From Tubulanus polymorphus (Eukaryota; Nemertea; Palaeonemertea; Tubulaniformes; Tubulanidae): a stretch of DNA of 64,000 nt. The position numbers were made by a program, and so were the translations under genes. Within the stretch, counting starts at the first letter, position 1; every line of letters begins with the position of its first letter. Under the pieces are notes generated by a model that made no database searches, was not told where the DNA came from, and was given only the letters and a program-made list of their open reading frames with translations. This document shows positions 10,969 through 25,000 of the stretch, in pieces. The DNA lies in NCBI RefSeq assembly GCF_964204645.1, contig NC_134033.1:16370155-16434154 (forward strand). Reading direction: 5' to 3'.

Positions 10969-12360
10969 TTTAGCCGATTAGAATTCCGTTGAATTCGAAA
11001 GTCAAACTGATTCTTTTAAGTGATACGCGTACAACACCGTGTTTCTCCAATTGTTTCAGTTCAGCTTCAGTGAAGCAGCAGTAAAAAAGCAAAGTTCTTG
11101 CGATACTTGACTTTAGTCTGCTAAAGTTGAGTAACTGAGTAACTAGCATCCGCAACCATCGTGCGTTTTGTTCTGGAAGTCGTTTCGGCCAGAGTTGGTA
11201 CTTCAATATATAGGCCTAAACCCTGACCAATGACTCTTCACGGTGCCACCCTTTCAATTTCCAAAGAAATTCGATCTTCCGCCGAATTCGAACTGTGATA
11301 ATTATAATCTAGAGATTGTGAAATTCGGCTTCGGGTCGGATAGCGAGTTTTCGATATGATGTTGAGAGTAACATCTGAAACCGTATAATTATATAGCAGG
11401 CCCACTGCTGCACACAAAACCAATCACATCAATTCCATCAATCGATAGGTTTGGTCATATTTTCGATTACACGATCAATCACAATCGGACACCTTTTATA
11501 GACCAGGCAGGTGTGTCCATATTGAGGGAGAGTCCATGTATCGATCTAAACGGAGACTTCCACATCTTGGGTACAGGGTCTAATAGTTTCTGCACAAAGC
11601 TTAGATTTTCAGGCGCGGCAGACGGTAGCACCGTATAGGCACGTGCTTCCGTCGCGAAAATCTCGTGCCCTTTTTCATTTTTTTCTTCCCCATTGTAAAA
11701 AGGGAACATTTGGTCATCTATGAATCCCACAAGTAGAGAATGGCACATTTTTACAATACGAAACCGATAATTTCAAACGAAAAAAATGTACATTCAGTCG
11801 TCCAGCAATTCTGAAAAAAAAACAAGAAAGGGCGGCCTTTCTCTGTGAATCCCAAAAGTAAAGGGCACATCTTTACGAGACAAGGCAGATCAAACATAAA
11901 GGCGTTGCACCATTCTTCATGATTTCATTGCCTGAAAACTAACATGCAGTAAATTTTCTAGAAATCAATATGCATCAAGACTTCATCATTTATTTCCAGG
12001 AAATTGAACCAAAAGCGGTAAGGATTTTCTGGGAGAGCTGTGTGAATACTATAATAGTGAACACTGTAATACTATAATCTGGATTTCTGTGTACAACCTT
12101 TCAAGCATGAATTGTCCTTTATATATTAAGCAGCTTGTGATTTACGCATCATTGAACACGTGTATTTATATTGGTGAGTCCTGTTATGTGGACGAGAAAT
12201 AAACTAGACATGCGACAAACGTCACATTTATTGTTCCTACGTCATATCAGCCACCAAATGGCCGTCGTTTATCCCCTGGTAGCCGCTTGCGCTTCACTAT
12301 ACGCGCAAGGCGTTGTGACGTCATTTCCCCGTAAAACTTTTGAAAGTGAGTAATTGGAAG
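10969..12360. other. Intergenic region upstream of the GPCR
   Basis: No gene recognised. The minus-strand ORF at 11479-11748 (89 codons) has no recognisable family and may be transposon-derived or chance. Confidence 0.4.
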
Positions 12361-12575
12361 CCAACAGGCCCAAGACTGAACCCTGGGGAAGCCCACTACT
12401 AAGCATTTTAGAAGTTGATCTGCTGCCATCGCGTTAAGCATGATTACTGAGATACAATCTTAACCATTCAAGCTCTGTACTATTAAGGACTAAGATGTCC
12501 CTCATGTGGTAGAGAAGGATAACATGGTCCGCCGTGTCGAATGCCGCACTTGAGTCCAACAGCACCAGTATAACG
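12361..12575 (-). mobile_element. Fragment of a non-LTR retrotransposon reverse transcriptase (CR1/L2/Jockey-like)
   Basis: On the minus strand the frame reads VLLDSSAAFDTADH, then a stretch ending YLSNHA, a stop codon, then RDGSRSTSKMLSSGLPQGSVLGLL. These are conserved blocks of non-LTR reverse transcriptases (the SAAFDTxDH block and GLPQGSVLGP). One in-frame TAA where Gln is usual, plus truncation on both sides, shows a dead fragment. There are no flanking ORF1 or endonuclease parts. Confidence 0.75.
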
Positions 12576-14092
12576 TGACGTCAAGTATAAATATGTGACA
12601 GCAAAATCCTCACGCCTCGATTAAAAGGCAAAAAAATCACGAAAATTCATTCTTTACGAAAATATAGCTTTTATTATTCGTTCAACGACACGCTCACAAT
12701 ATTCATAATTCGAAAAATACGAAAAGAAATACATGGACAAATCGTCAGTAAATCCACGTAAAGCTTAATAATACTAGCAATTACTACAGCAGTTTAAATA
12801 TTAGGAAAAAAACATGACTTATTGTGAATTCTTGGACGGAAAAATCTCAGTTAAGACTGCCACGAACGCAGGCCAAGCACAATTAATCTCTTTTCGTCTC
12901 TTTTCGCGGGGAAAATTTCTTAAATCATTCATTAATTTCTATCACAGAAAGTTGCTACATTTATTGATTAAAAGATTATCTATTAACAATTTATAAACAT
13001 GTGGATCCTGTTTCTGTGGGCTCATGCCCGAAACCTACCAGAACACGGGCCCATGATAATCAAAGAATTCCAAGATACGTTATCTATCATTGATCACAAT
13101 TTAGTTATACAGAACAGTTCCACAGATTAATGGATCCATTTCCACAATTATGGATTCAGTTCCACATTTCTGGATTCAGTTCACCGCAGATCCAGTGGAT
13201 CCAGTTCCACAGTTATGGATTCAGTTCCAAGATTCTGGATCCAGTTCCACAGTTGTGGATCCAGTTCCAAGATTCTGGATCCAGTTCCACAGTTATGGAT
13301 TCAGTTCCAAGATTCTGGATCCAGTTCCACAGTTATGGATTCAGTTCCAAGATTCTGGATGCAGTTCCACAGTTGTGGATCCAGTTCCACAGTTATGGAT
13401 ACAGTTCCACAGTGTTCTAGACCCAGTTCTGAACCCAGCATCACAGTTCAATTAGACACTATGGAGTAGCAATTAGTTCATTTACAATAATTAAACAATA
13501 AAAGGTTCAAATTAACGGTCACGAAGTGACTCTGACTTCACTAAACATTGCAATAAACTCACAACAAACTGTGGAACTCGATCCACGAAAACATATTTAC
13601 AAAACAAATTAATCTCACACAAAATACATATAGTAATTACAAAATCTTAAAAATATTATTTTTGACGAATTTCTTTAACATGATTTGATAAAATTACGTA
13701 GAACCTTCGAAGTCCTTCCAATAAACTACAGTTAAAGCCCGTCCTTCTTGGGCCCAACACATTTCAGAGAACAAATTTATCAAATCTGACTTAAATTCGA
13801 TGAAAATATAATTTTTCTATCATAATGCCGAATTTGTTATGATACCATATCGGCCCAATGATGGCAACTGACTTTAATATTACATATAACAGCTTAAAAT
13901 CCTCACCACAACTAACCGTAAGAGCATTTACAAATAGAATGGGACAAGAGGTCAGTATTTCCCCTCATCAACTCCATGAATAAACCAAAAAACTGCATCA
14001 GTTTTACGTCAAGTTAAAAACGACCCTGTTTTCTACAAATACAATAACACTCCATTAGTTTACCTTCTAATTAACATAACTAGTTTTTTAAT
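12576..14092. other. Intergenic region downstream of ANKMY1
   Basis: No gene seen. It is AT-rich and contains the 20-bp minisatellite at 13128-13440. The ANKMY1 3' UTR must lie in its upper end; no clear minus-strand AATAAA was fixed. Confidence 0.4.
13128..13440. repeat. 20-bp minisatellite built on a CAGTTCCACAGTT motif
   Basis: About 15 head-to-tail units of roughly 20 bases, alternating GGATCCAGTTCCACAGTTAT and GGATTCAGTTCCAAGATTCT types, giving a higher-order repeat of about 40 bases. All three plus frames stay open as a by-product. The same unit forms arrays at 15028-15245 and 25316-25635. Confidence 0.85.
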
Positions 14093-15992
14093 CTAATTGA
14101 AACTGTAATTGTCCATATTTGGGTTGGTGTTGAGTTCATTCGGCGCCGATGGAGGTCCTCCTGTTTTATTATTGATGTTGCTGTAGAGATTGTTGCCGGT
14201 GCGTTTGCGATCGGCGCTGCGACTTCGACCTTTAAACGGCACCTACAGAAATACACAACAGAACAAAATTGATTAATAACGAAACAAATCAAACTTTCAG
14301 GATTGAATTCTAATAAAGGACCGTGGGTAGGGAATACATTTTACTTTTGAAGACAAAAATCGATTTGTTCTCGAATTGCAATAGCAATCAACAGCTGATA
14401 AAGATGAAATTATGTTACTCTGTGTAGTAACTATGTTCACCTTTGATGATATATATGTATATGGTAATGGGTTTTCTCTGTGACTCAATAGCAGATCGTA
14501 GAATAATCAATACTATCTTCTTTGTTTTGTTTGTTTGTTTGTTTGTTTTGGCTTTACGTCACTTGGATCTTGGTTTCCCGAAACTAACCCTATTGAATTA
14601 TTCTTTTAACCTCACGACGGGACCACGGCCTTTGAAGTGTTGCCCGCTGTAAGCAGCCAGCAGGACTCGAACTCACTTGTCACTCGGCACTGATAGTGGA
14701 CGCAACAGCATCACGCCTTATCTCACTGAGCTACTGAGTTGATAAGGAAATCACTCGGGAAGCCATTCTAAAGGGCTTTCCAAGTGATGCCCTTTTGAAG
14801 GGCTTTCCCAGTGATGTCACCATCGATAAACTAGGTCAAGCATTGATTAGTAGAATGGGGAAAAATTGATTGAATTTTTGCACAATTCCTCCCAGTACCG
14901 CCAAACGGCTTAAGAGCTGATGGACGAAACTTGCTATCAATTCCAACATCTATCTCCCTCCTAATGACAAAATATCAGCTGTTTATATCCAGTGGTAACA
15001 ATTTGTGCCACCAAGAGCTAACAGAAAGTTACTCTCAGGACCATTCCAGTTCCACACTTCTGAACTCCGCAGTTCAGGATTCACTTCCTCAGTTCGGGAA
15101 CCAGTTCCACAATTCTGGACATAGTTCCACAATTCAGAATCCAGTCACACAGTACTGGTTCCAGTCACACAGTACTGGATCCAGTCACACAGTACTGGAT
15201 CCAGTCACACAGTACTGGATCCATTTACACAGTTCTGGACCCCGTTCCTCATATCACAATAATTCAAATAACATTTGCAAAACACGATGCACACATTGAC
15301 ATAAGTATAGGTCGGTTTTAGTGATGGGCGGAACACAAAATCAAACCACACAGAAATCGTTCCTCATTGAGGAGATGACACACAGATACTTAACGGTGAC
15401 GACCTTCAAACCACACGAACAGTTTAACATACTTACTATAACGATACGATCGCTGGCTACTTTGTTAAAGTAATCACCATAAAACTATACGTTAGATTCA
15501 ATATTATTACACGTAAGAAATACAGAGTTATACACGACTGGTAGAGACTGGTAGAAACTGGTAGAGACTGGTATTAATATCTTAGTATTTCAGATTTAAT
15601 GAACAAAACCCACGGTTGATGATTTTGCAGTTTATTTTCCGACAGTTTCCAAGTTTTGTCTTAACTTCATCATCGCTTTTTGGTTTCTCTGGTGATGATG
15701 ACTCTGATGATGAAGACTGATGATGATGACTCTGACGATGATGATGACTCTGATGATGATGATGATGATGACAAGTTTAGTCAATACTTGGAAACGATCA
15801 GAAAATAACTGGTTAAATCTGTGGGTTTCACTCGTTAGAAGTAATCATTATTTGACCAGTAAAATTTGAGCCTTCCAGGATCCATTTCCACTTGGATTTA
15901 GAACATTAATTAGTTAATTTTCGATGTTTCTAATTAAGTCAAATCCTAACTGAAGAAGTGGACCGAGGAATCTCACACCCGCCCGCCCGCTC

Positions 15993-16027
<35 letters not shown>

Positions 16028-19000
16028 TGCTCTCTCTCTTCTCACCTTGACTCTATTCGATTGACGATCACCCATTAGATTATTAACAGTTGCAGGTAGC
16101 TTTTTATTAGGATTTGTCGTTGGCGTCGGGCTGTCTACTCGCTTGCCACGGGTGCCTCCTGGACTTGGACTGCGACCTACATAAGCAAGCACACACACTC
16201 ACTGATTAGCATTAGTAAAGGCTGGCAGAGGAAACAAGGGGGCAGAAACAGGGAAGGGGAGGTGGTAGGGAGTAGAAACAGGTAAGGGGAGGTGGAAGGG
16301 CCAGAAACAGGGAAGGGGAGGTGGTAGGGGTAGAAACAGGGAAGGGGAGGTGGTAGGGAGTAGAAACAGGGAAGAGGAGGTGGAAGGGCCAGAAACAGGG
16401 AAGGGGAGGTGGTAGGGGTAGAAACAGGGAAGGGGAGGTGGTAGGGAGTAGAAACAGGGAAGAGGAGGTGGAAGGGCCAGAAACAGGGAAGGGGAGGTGG
16501 TAGGGGTAGAAACAGGGAAGGGGAGGTGGTAGGGAGTAGAAACAGGGAAGAGGGAGGTGGACGGGCAGAAGTTTTTTCTAAGGGTTTTCATTTATTAAGT
16601 TTACGGTCAAATTCATATCAGACAATTGAAATTTTAACCTGTATTTGAGATGTTATAAAGGGCAGAGGAAAAGGGAATTTCTAGGAGCTGGGAAAATGTT
16701 TTTAGGAGTCATACAAGTCATATTTTAACCACTGTATCCATGGGTCTAGGATAACTTTATGGTATACAATTGACATGTCATATGCCTATACATGGATTAG
16801 TTTCAGCTTTTGGGATTAAATAAAATTAGATTATGTGAATCTTCGGTGGAGGTACATATAAAGGGTATGCCGGCGGACGCTCGTGTTGGTTTTGAGTGAA
16901 AAAGCAAGAATTTCAAGTTCAAACAATAACATACTGTGGCAATAGTTAAAACCAGTGTTGCTATAGTAATGGGATGAGTGTGCGTTTATTGAACGACGGG
17001 AATGATAAGCGTGGATTCTATACGACTACACTAGCGACACCTGGTGTCGTCTATAATCATCTTACCGCCGTCCGATTCGGTATTTACTCGTTTACTGTTT
17101 TTAGCGCTCAAATCCGGACTGAGCTGAGGTCGAAACTCTGTATGGGAGAAGTTTAAATAGTCTCTCAGTATCGGCAATTTATGATCCAAATCGATCCTAA
17201 TTCAAGATCAGACGTCAGTTCCACGGTCAGTTCTGAATCCGGTTTCAAGAAAACGGTTTTAAGCTTAAAACGGTTCAACGAAACCAGACTCGGGAGTGAG
17301 AATTTACTTAAATTCGTTCATTTTCATCGATCCAAAAAGTCACAAATAAATCTTACCCCGAACTCGGGTGGAACTGGTTCCGGAACATTTTGTCCGAACG
17401 CAAAAAAAAGGTGAAGAATTCAAAAATGTAAAAATCGCATGCATTCATTTAGAAAACATTAAGACAGATTTCATTTAAAAGTATGAGCTTTCACTACAGA
17501 AGGGGCTGCAGTTGCTGTGAAGTCGGTTGTCACGTACGTACCTCCGATACGAATACATTCCTCTTTATGTCTCGTATTCCACGCTTTCAGTTTACAAGCC
17601 TTACTACAATAATACACCTCTTTACAGCGCGTACACGCGGCTAATCTCACTCCGACAGACCTTCCGCATTCATAGCAATACTTCAATATCGGGTGCCTAC
17701 AACAACAATAACACAAACAATCAAATTCATATTTACTTTCATCTTTAACCGCTGACTAATCAATACGTACCCTAAAGTGTTGGAGATAATTTTTTCCCCG
17801 GTGTTTTGAATAAAAGGTATACCTCTATAGTGCGTCTACACCGCGGTGCGATGTATCGTTAGGACGTACTAATATTTCAATTTGCGCTGATATGACTGGT
17901 ATACCGTTATAGTGTGTCTACACCGCAGTGCGGTGTATTTTTATTTACTAATACTTAAGCGTTTTGGAAAGGCGCCGCCATCTTTCATTAGAGATAAAAA
18001 CTAATAATAACATCAATACACCACGATGCGGTGTACTAGCTAAGTGTTTTACCGACTTATACACCGCACTGCGAAGTAGACGCACTAAAAGGGTTAAAAC
18101 AATCGGACTGGATTTCGATTAGGCCGATATGTTAAACTTGACGAGTAGAATCTAACACGAATAGATTACATATGAAATTGTTAGAGAGCTATCTATTGAT
18201 GCATGCTGCTATAGGCTTAAGAGAATCAGTGGAATATAACAATGAAAACTGATTGAATTCTCGAGAAAAATGACGTGACAGAAAACAATTAACTTGTTCA
18301 CAAGTAAGAGCAATATCCATGATTCACGTTGAATAGACAATAGACTGAGCCACCGTTAGACAATATAGTAGTTTCTATACAGATCACTAAAGGGAGCCAA
18401 TACTTGTTTCTACAAAGGTAGCTAAACGGAGCCACTAGTAGTTTCTATACAGATCACTAGAGGTCGCTGCTACTAATAGCAAACCTTGCCACTAGGCGGC
18501 GTTCGTTGTCCAGTTTAAGTTTAGCCAGAAACACGGCGGCGTCGCGTTCAAAAAGCACCAAACACCGTTTTATGTTTGACTCGTTACTGATGAATATAAA
18601 AGTTTCCGAAAAAACAAACCTAAATTTCACGATTTAACGGCACTGCCACCTGGAGGTTAGAACTCAACAAGATACACCGAATTGGTCCAACCTAAATGTG
18701 CCTCTCCCTATGTGCGGTGTACCTCACAGGGACAGATCCAGACTGGAAGAAAGGGGTGCACCTCATATTACTAGCGCAATGATGGGTGTCCCGGAGAGCG
18801 CCACAGGCACGAGCCACTTGCAGAGGTGTCTGAATTTATCCCCGAGAAAAATTTTGAAAATCTAGGTACATTTTCATGCACACTAGATCAAGAGTAGTAC
18901 AGGGGATAAAAAGCCTATATCATGTGGATTTACAAAAGGGCGCTTGATCAGAGAAAGGGCGATTCGAACCCCAAGCCCCCCTCTGGATCTGCCACTGCCT

Positions 19001-22000
19001 CACCTGCAAACCTTGTTCAACTATAGAATGTATCTCTTATTCAATGCGTCAGTTTCTACTGCCGAATATTCAAAAATTAACATTAACAGTTCTACCTGCT
19101 CGTTAAACTATTAACTCAGCCCCGACATCTATAAGCTAAGCCCCTTGATCTACATATGAGCTCGCCCCTGTCAAACTATAAGCCACGCCCCATAAACTAT
19201 AAGCCCCACCCTAAGGATTATAAGCTCCACCCCATAAACTGTCAATATCAGTTCCTCCTGCCTACCTGATATCAGCTGTTGAATCTGGTAGAGCTGTTTG
19301 ACCGCCGCGACTATCATGAGTTACCGCATTGAAACTAACGCCCCCTTTATTAGTCGACCGTGGACGGACGCCACCAGGGGGCACCGCTGCTCCGGTACCG
19401 GTATATACAAAACTCGGACTCGGACTGCGACCTAAAATGTAATACGGACGAAATTGATTTTCGAACAATCTTAAATTTCGAGTTTTTCCCAAGATCGAGT
19501 AGCTTACTTCTAATGCCGCCGAGTTCTTCCATTTCCAGTCTATAGCGCTCTCGTAGTACGGCTTTTTCCCTCAAGATGGCGCCGACGTGAGCGAGCAATT
19601 GTCTGCGATCGTTGAACGTGTCTCGTTCCGCGGGAGTGAGGGCGTGGTACGGCATATGAGCTATTCGCCGATCCTACAATACAAAATCACTAACCGGTTA
19701 TACCCTATAGATGGCGCCACAAACCACTTATTTGTACCACAAACAAGTCAATCATAACTCCATTGAGAGAAACCGACAATATCAATTCAAACAAGAAACG
19801 AAACGCTTAATATGACTTTCCTAAATTAACATGACGGTGCTTGTTTAATCCATCATCAAAATTAAACATCAGTAACTTTTAACTGCTAGCGTTTAAGTAT
19901 TCAAAATTCATAAACATTTCATTAAAGCAAAGATTTAATAACTGTATTGAATATTTTGAAAGTTCCGAAGAGAAACTAAGTCTCTATTACGAGTTATTTT
20001 CAACCAAAGGAAGAAATTGTGTCATAGCAATAGCAAAAATGAACTTGGCTAGAGCGAAAGTCCATAACAATGTTTTTGTTGTTTATTTTCTTATGTTCCA
20101 AGGAATCGTTTCACCCATCTTAAGAGTTAATTTGAAAAAAGATGGACAGTTGTTTGATTAATAATTCGTGCGTTTTTCTCGATGGTATTTATCGAGACCG
20201 GAAATAATCTGAACTGTTTACAACGACATTAATTACAACTTACGAGATTGTACATGTAATACGCGTAATCGACAGCAGTTCCTGGAATTCTCTTCGGGCC
20301 GATCAGAATCGGAGCCAGAACGTTCGCGCCTGATTTCACTAACTTATCAATCTATCGTAAAAATAAAAACACAAATCATTCTTATCCATGAAATATACAT
20401 ATATCATATACGTCATCGAATCGCGAATCGGGATTTCAAACTTAGCATGGTGGCCACTTTTATTTGACGCGCTTTCCCCCCGACTATTCCCAGACATGCG
20501 CGTTGATTTCCCTGACTTGATCTGCTAAGAATCCGATCAACTAACGTAGTTAAATACATAAGACATAGACGTAAACTGATTGATTTTACGCGCGATCCGG
20601 CAATCTGAACATATATCCAAGACTTTTCCCTGATTTACCGACCAGATTTAGACGACTGCTGATCGGTCGTCTGTGCTCGTACTCGGTCGATGACGCCACG
20701 CAGAAAGCGCTTCCGATTCCGTGAGTCAAACGTAAACTGGGATTCGCGCCGTACAACAATAGTTCGTCTATCGCCAGGTCGTTACCGCTGGTGATGGCTA
20801 GCGAGAGCGGCGAGTGACCATTGCACAGTAGATTCGGGTCGGCGTGGTGATCCAACAATAGATGTACGACGCGGCAAGCTTTCTGTAGTGAATACGTAGA
20901 AAGTGTTAGATCAAAATCATCTGCATTTTCAAGCTACAAAAGATTACAATTTCAAAACAGCTGCCAGCTCTGTTTGTCTGGCTTCACCCTTAAAGCTGCA
21001 ACTTAAATGAGTCTGGCAGCAGGGTTAACCCATCGGCGCTCAGGAATTTCACTATATAGTGTCTATTACTCCACAGAAAATTGAAGGGAAAATCAAAGTT
21101 CATCGCGAATAGCTCATTTGTTGTTCATTTTCATGCATTATAAGTTTGTGTTATTCTGTAGTAAATAGTCAAGGCTTTCGTATGGATGTAAGATTTGATG
21201 AGGTGGGCCACCAAAATCGTGTCCTTTGCCCCCCCCCCCACCCCACCCGAAATTCATCCAGACTTACTTGTATTAGAAGTGAGCGCTCAGATACGGTGCT
21301 CTGTACGATATTGTGAGGACTCGGGTGTCTAGTTTATCATAAGCTATCGGGTTCGAATCCCACTATAACTGTTTATGTACAGCAGACGTAAAAAGATTCG
21401 GGCAGCTCGAGGAGTAATAGGTAGGGTGGATATGGGCAGGGCTCGAGGAGTAATAGGCAGGGTGGATTCGGGCAGCTTGAGGAGTAATAGGCTGGGTGGA
21501 TATGGGCAGCTTGAGGAGTAAGAGGCAGGGTGGATATGGGCAGCTTGAGGAGTAATAGGCAGGGTGGATATGGGCAGGGCTTGAGGAGTAATAGGCAGGG
21601 TGGATATGGGCAGCTTGAGGAGTAATAGGCAGGGTGGATATGGGCAGCTTGAGGAGTAATAGGCAGGGTGGATATGGGCAGGGCTTGAGGAGTAATAGGC
21701 AGGGTGGATATGGGCAGCTTGAGGAGTAAGAGGCAGGGTGGATATGGGCAGGGCTTGAACGGTAATGGGTTAAAAAAGACCTTCCATTTTATGTTGTCAT
21801 ATATATCATGTATCACTCTCGAAATATTGCTGGTTATTCCTGTTAAAATAGGCTCAATGTCATCAGTGCGTTTCTCCATATTGTGTCAAATGCCTTTTGG
21901 TAGTCGATGAATATCCAATAAAGTTTACGCTCATTACAAAGTAAGATATTCAAGAGCGTGAAGTAAAAATATGATCCATGATACTGAGGTTCTTGGTTTT

Positions 22001-25000
22001 CATCCTAGTAATTGATTTATCTTCAAAGATTCGTCTAAACATTCATTTATTACACTAGTAAATAAATTATTCAGGCAGCTCAAAAGAGTTCTGGCGAGGC
22101 TCGCGTGCTAATGGGTTAAAGAGTCATAAATATTTACCTCATAATCGTCGTCCCGCGCGCAAGCGATATGTAAAGGCGTCCGTCCGCCTAAGATCGATCT
22201 ACTGACATCATCGATCTGATCTTTAATCCATTCATCGTACTGTAAGAGCGAGTGACGGAACAATTTGAGTTTAACACGTAAAACTGTACCCCAGAGTCAG
22301 CAGTTGGTTGAAGTAATACGGTCCCTACAGATCAGTCATAAAATGGTTGCAGTGGAGTCGGAATTGTAGCGACTGCGATAGCTGCGGCAATAATTAACTG
22401 AATGATTTTTCCTTTGAATACCACGTTTTGACGAAATTGATGTCAATTCAATTCGCAGCAGCAACAAATAAGAATCTGTCAAAAATCAGCAACTGGCCGC
22501 AGCGATCAAAAAATGCTTCCCACGTCCCTGGGTTGAAGTAAACCGATGATGCCGTGACTTTTATGGAATAAATTTAACGATATCGACCCAACTTTTGAAA
22601 ACCTTAACAAACAGTTTCAATTAATACGAATTACGTATGTCTAGTCATCAAATTTTTCTCTCCAACTTTCTTAACTCCGCGCGATAAAAAAGTTTATTTC
22701 ACTTTTAAATTGAAGTCTGTCACTATCAATTCTGCAGAAACATACTTGGCCATCCTTTATACGTACTGTGGCATTATCTAATCATTGTAATACGTAATCA
22801 TTTCGAATAAAGTGACTTATAAGTCTAAATTAGGGCTGGGAACTAAAACTATAGCTTCTATCTATGTTCATATATGATGTACATGTCACTATAATAGATA
22901 GATGAATAACTAAGTGTCGTGGTTACGTACGAGTAGTTTATTGAGAAATGTTTCATCCTCCGCCGATCTGACGTCAGGATTCGCTAAAGCGTCGAGCAGC
23001 AGACGTGTGATCTGAACTCCTTCTTCACCCGGTAGAGCGCACGATATGTGCAATGCAGCTAAACCACCTTTCTGTAAAACAGATCGAACAGTTCGATTAG
23101 AAACCAGGGGCCAGTTGCACAGTCGTGACTTAAGTCCAAAAGTGATCTTAAATTTTAAGACTGGTCTTAAGTTGTTAGATTGGCTATAGAACAAAGTTGA
23201 TCTTAGACTGGTCTTAAGTCTAAGCCATGACTTTGGAACCGGCCCCAGTTTATCGTGAACCAATTCCATAGGTTGTAAGTCACATTAAGTTGAGCTAATT
23301 TTCTAATCTTAACCCAGAATTGTGGAACTGGGGCCTGAGCCATAGAAATGGATTCAGTTTTACAATCTTAGATCCAGATCCACAGTTCTGGATCCAGTTC
23401 AACAATTCTGGAGCCAGTTCCACAGTAGGCCTACTGGACCCAACAGTTTGGGACTATTCCAGAGTACACTAACTAAACTGAACTGTCCTGAATTGTGGAA
23501 CCGGGTCCACGTGGAACTGTGTGGAATTGTATACATGTCGAACTGTGGCCGGTGAATACCTCTTTAGCGAGTGTAGATTCTGTCGAAGCTCCTTTCAACA
23601 GGAGCAGACGCACCATCTCGACGTCTGCAGCTTTAACCGCGAAAAACAGAGCAGGCATCGGGACAGACGCCGCATTAGGATCAGCTCCACGCTGTAATAA
23701 TAACTGTATCGTACTTTCCATCAGAGTATACCTACAAGAAACAATACCAAATAAAGCTTTATTCATTTCAACTCTTAGATGGTGGCTTATGTTAATACTT
23801 AATTTTACAATTCCGGGCCCTGTTGCTGAGTGATGTATGAAGTCTAATAGGGATCGTAAATTGAAAGACTAATCTTATGTTGTTAGATTGGCTTGACTTG
23901 GCTATGTTACCTAAGACTGTAAGATCGGCTATAGAACTAAGATGGTCCTAACACAGGTCTTAAATTGTTAGGTAAGCTATAGAACTACAAGGTTGTCTGG
24001 AACTAATATTGTATTAGACTGGTTTTAATGATGTTAGATTGGTTATAGAACAAAAATGAACTTAGACTGATCTTAAGTTGTATGGATTGATTATAAAACT
24101 TGGACTGGTATCAAATCAAAGCTATAACTGGCTATAGGACCCAATTCCCGTGTATCCACAGTTCGATAGTTCTGAAACCGAATCCTGAACTGTGGAACCT
24201 AGTCTTAAACCATTTTTAAATTGAAACTTACTCAGATTTTTTGACGGCTAACTGTCTGGCGGTACCGTCATCTCCGACCTGACATCGTTCCATCACCGAC
24301 TCGTTACGACTCAAGGTCGTCGCGCACCGTTCCACGAGCTGATTGGTCACCGTGATCGAGTAATTACGCATGGAGACGTTCGATTCGAAGTCGCTGAACG
24401 GAGTCAGTAAATCCGTACGGTATTCGTCGACGTCCTGACCCGCGTCCGAACCCTCGTCCGAAGTCGAACGCTCGCGAGTCGTATTGAGTTTTACCCTCGC
24501 GGTATTGTCGCCGGTACCGTGATGAGGATCTATGACCTCAGAACTCGCGAGGGTCCGCGTCGGCGCGGCGACCGGCTGCTCGGTTTTCTTTCTGTTCGTT
24601 TCTACGTTCAGTTTTTTTCCGCCGACCGTCGACGCCTTTTTCAAATTCGCAGCTACGCGAAACAATAGAAACGAAACGACATTGTGGTTACCATAGAGAC
24701 AACTGATAAAATCATCCCTGGTTTTAGAAACACAAATTAGAGCAGCCATGCTTAGGTTATTTAAGCGACCATCTTAGATTCTGATTAGCGGTCATCTTGA
24801 ATTTTAGATTTAAGTGGCCATCTTGGATTCTGTTTAAAGCAGCCATCTTGGATTCTGATTAAAATGACCGTCTTGGATTTCTAATAAAGCGGCCATCTTG
24901 GGTTTTGGTTTAATTTTCATCAAAGCATCCATCTTGGATTTTTATTAACGAATCCATTGAATTTGATTTAAGTGGCATTCTTGGATTTTGAATAAAGCGG

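Noticed and set aside
11479-11748. 89-codon minus ORF between GPCR and LINE fragment
   Set aside because: Good-looking length but no motif or context; possibly transposon-derived.
13130-13469. Overlapping plus-strand ORFs with WIQFHSYG-type repeats
   Set aside because: They come from the 20-bp minisatellite; three frames are open at once and no start context or splice sites fit.
16199-16591. 130-codon minus ORF with [12 protein letters not shown] repeats
   Set aside because: Purine-rich minisatellite artefact; the true ANKMY1 exon ends at 16046 in a different position.
16974-17414. Two plus-strand ORFs within an ANKMY1 intron
   Set aside because: No homology recognised and they sit antisense inside a well-defined intron.
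21373-21879. 168-codon minus ORF with repeated [11 protein letters not shown]
   Set aside because: 35-bp minisatellite artefact in an ANKMY1 intron.
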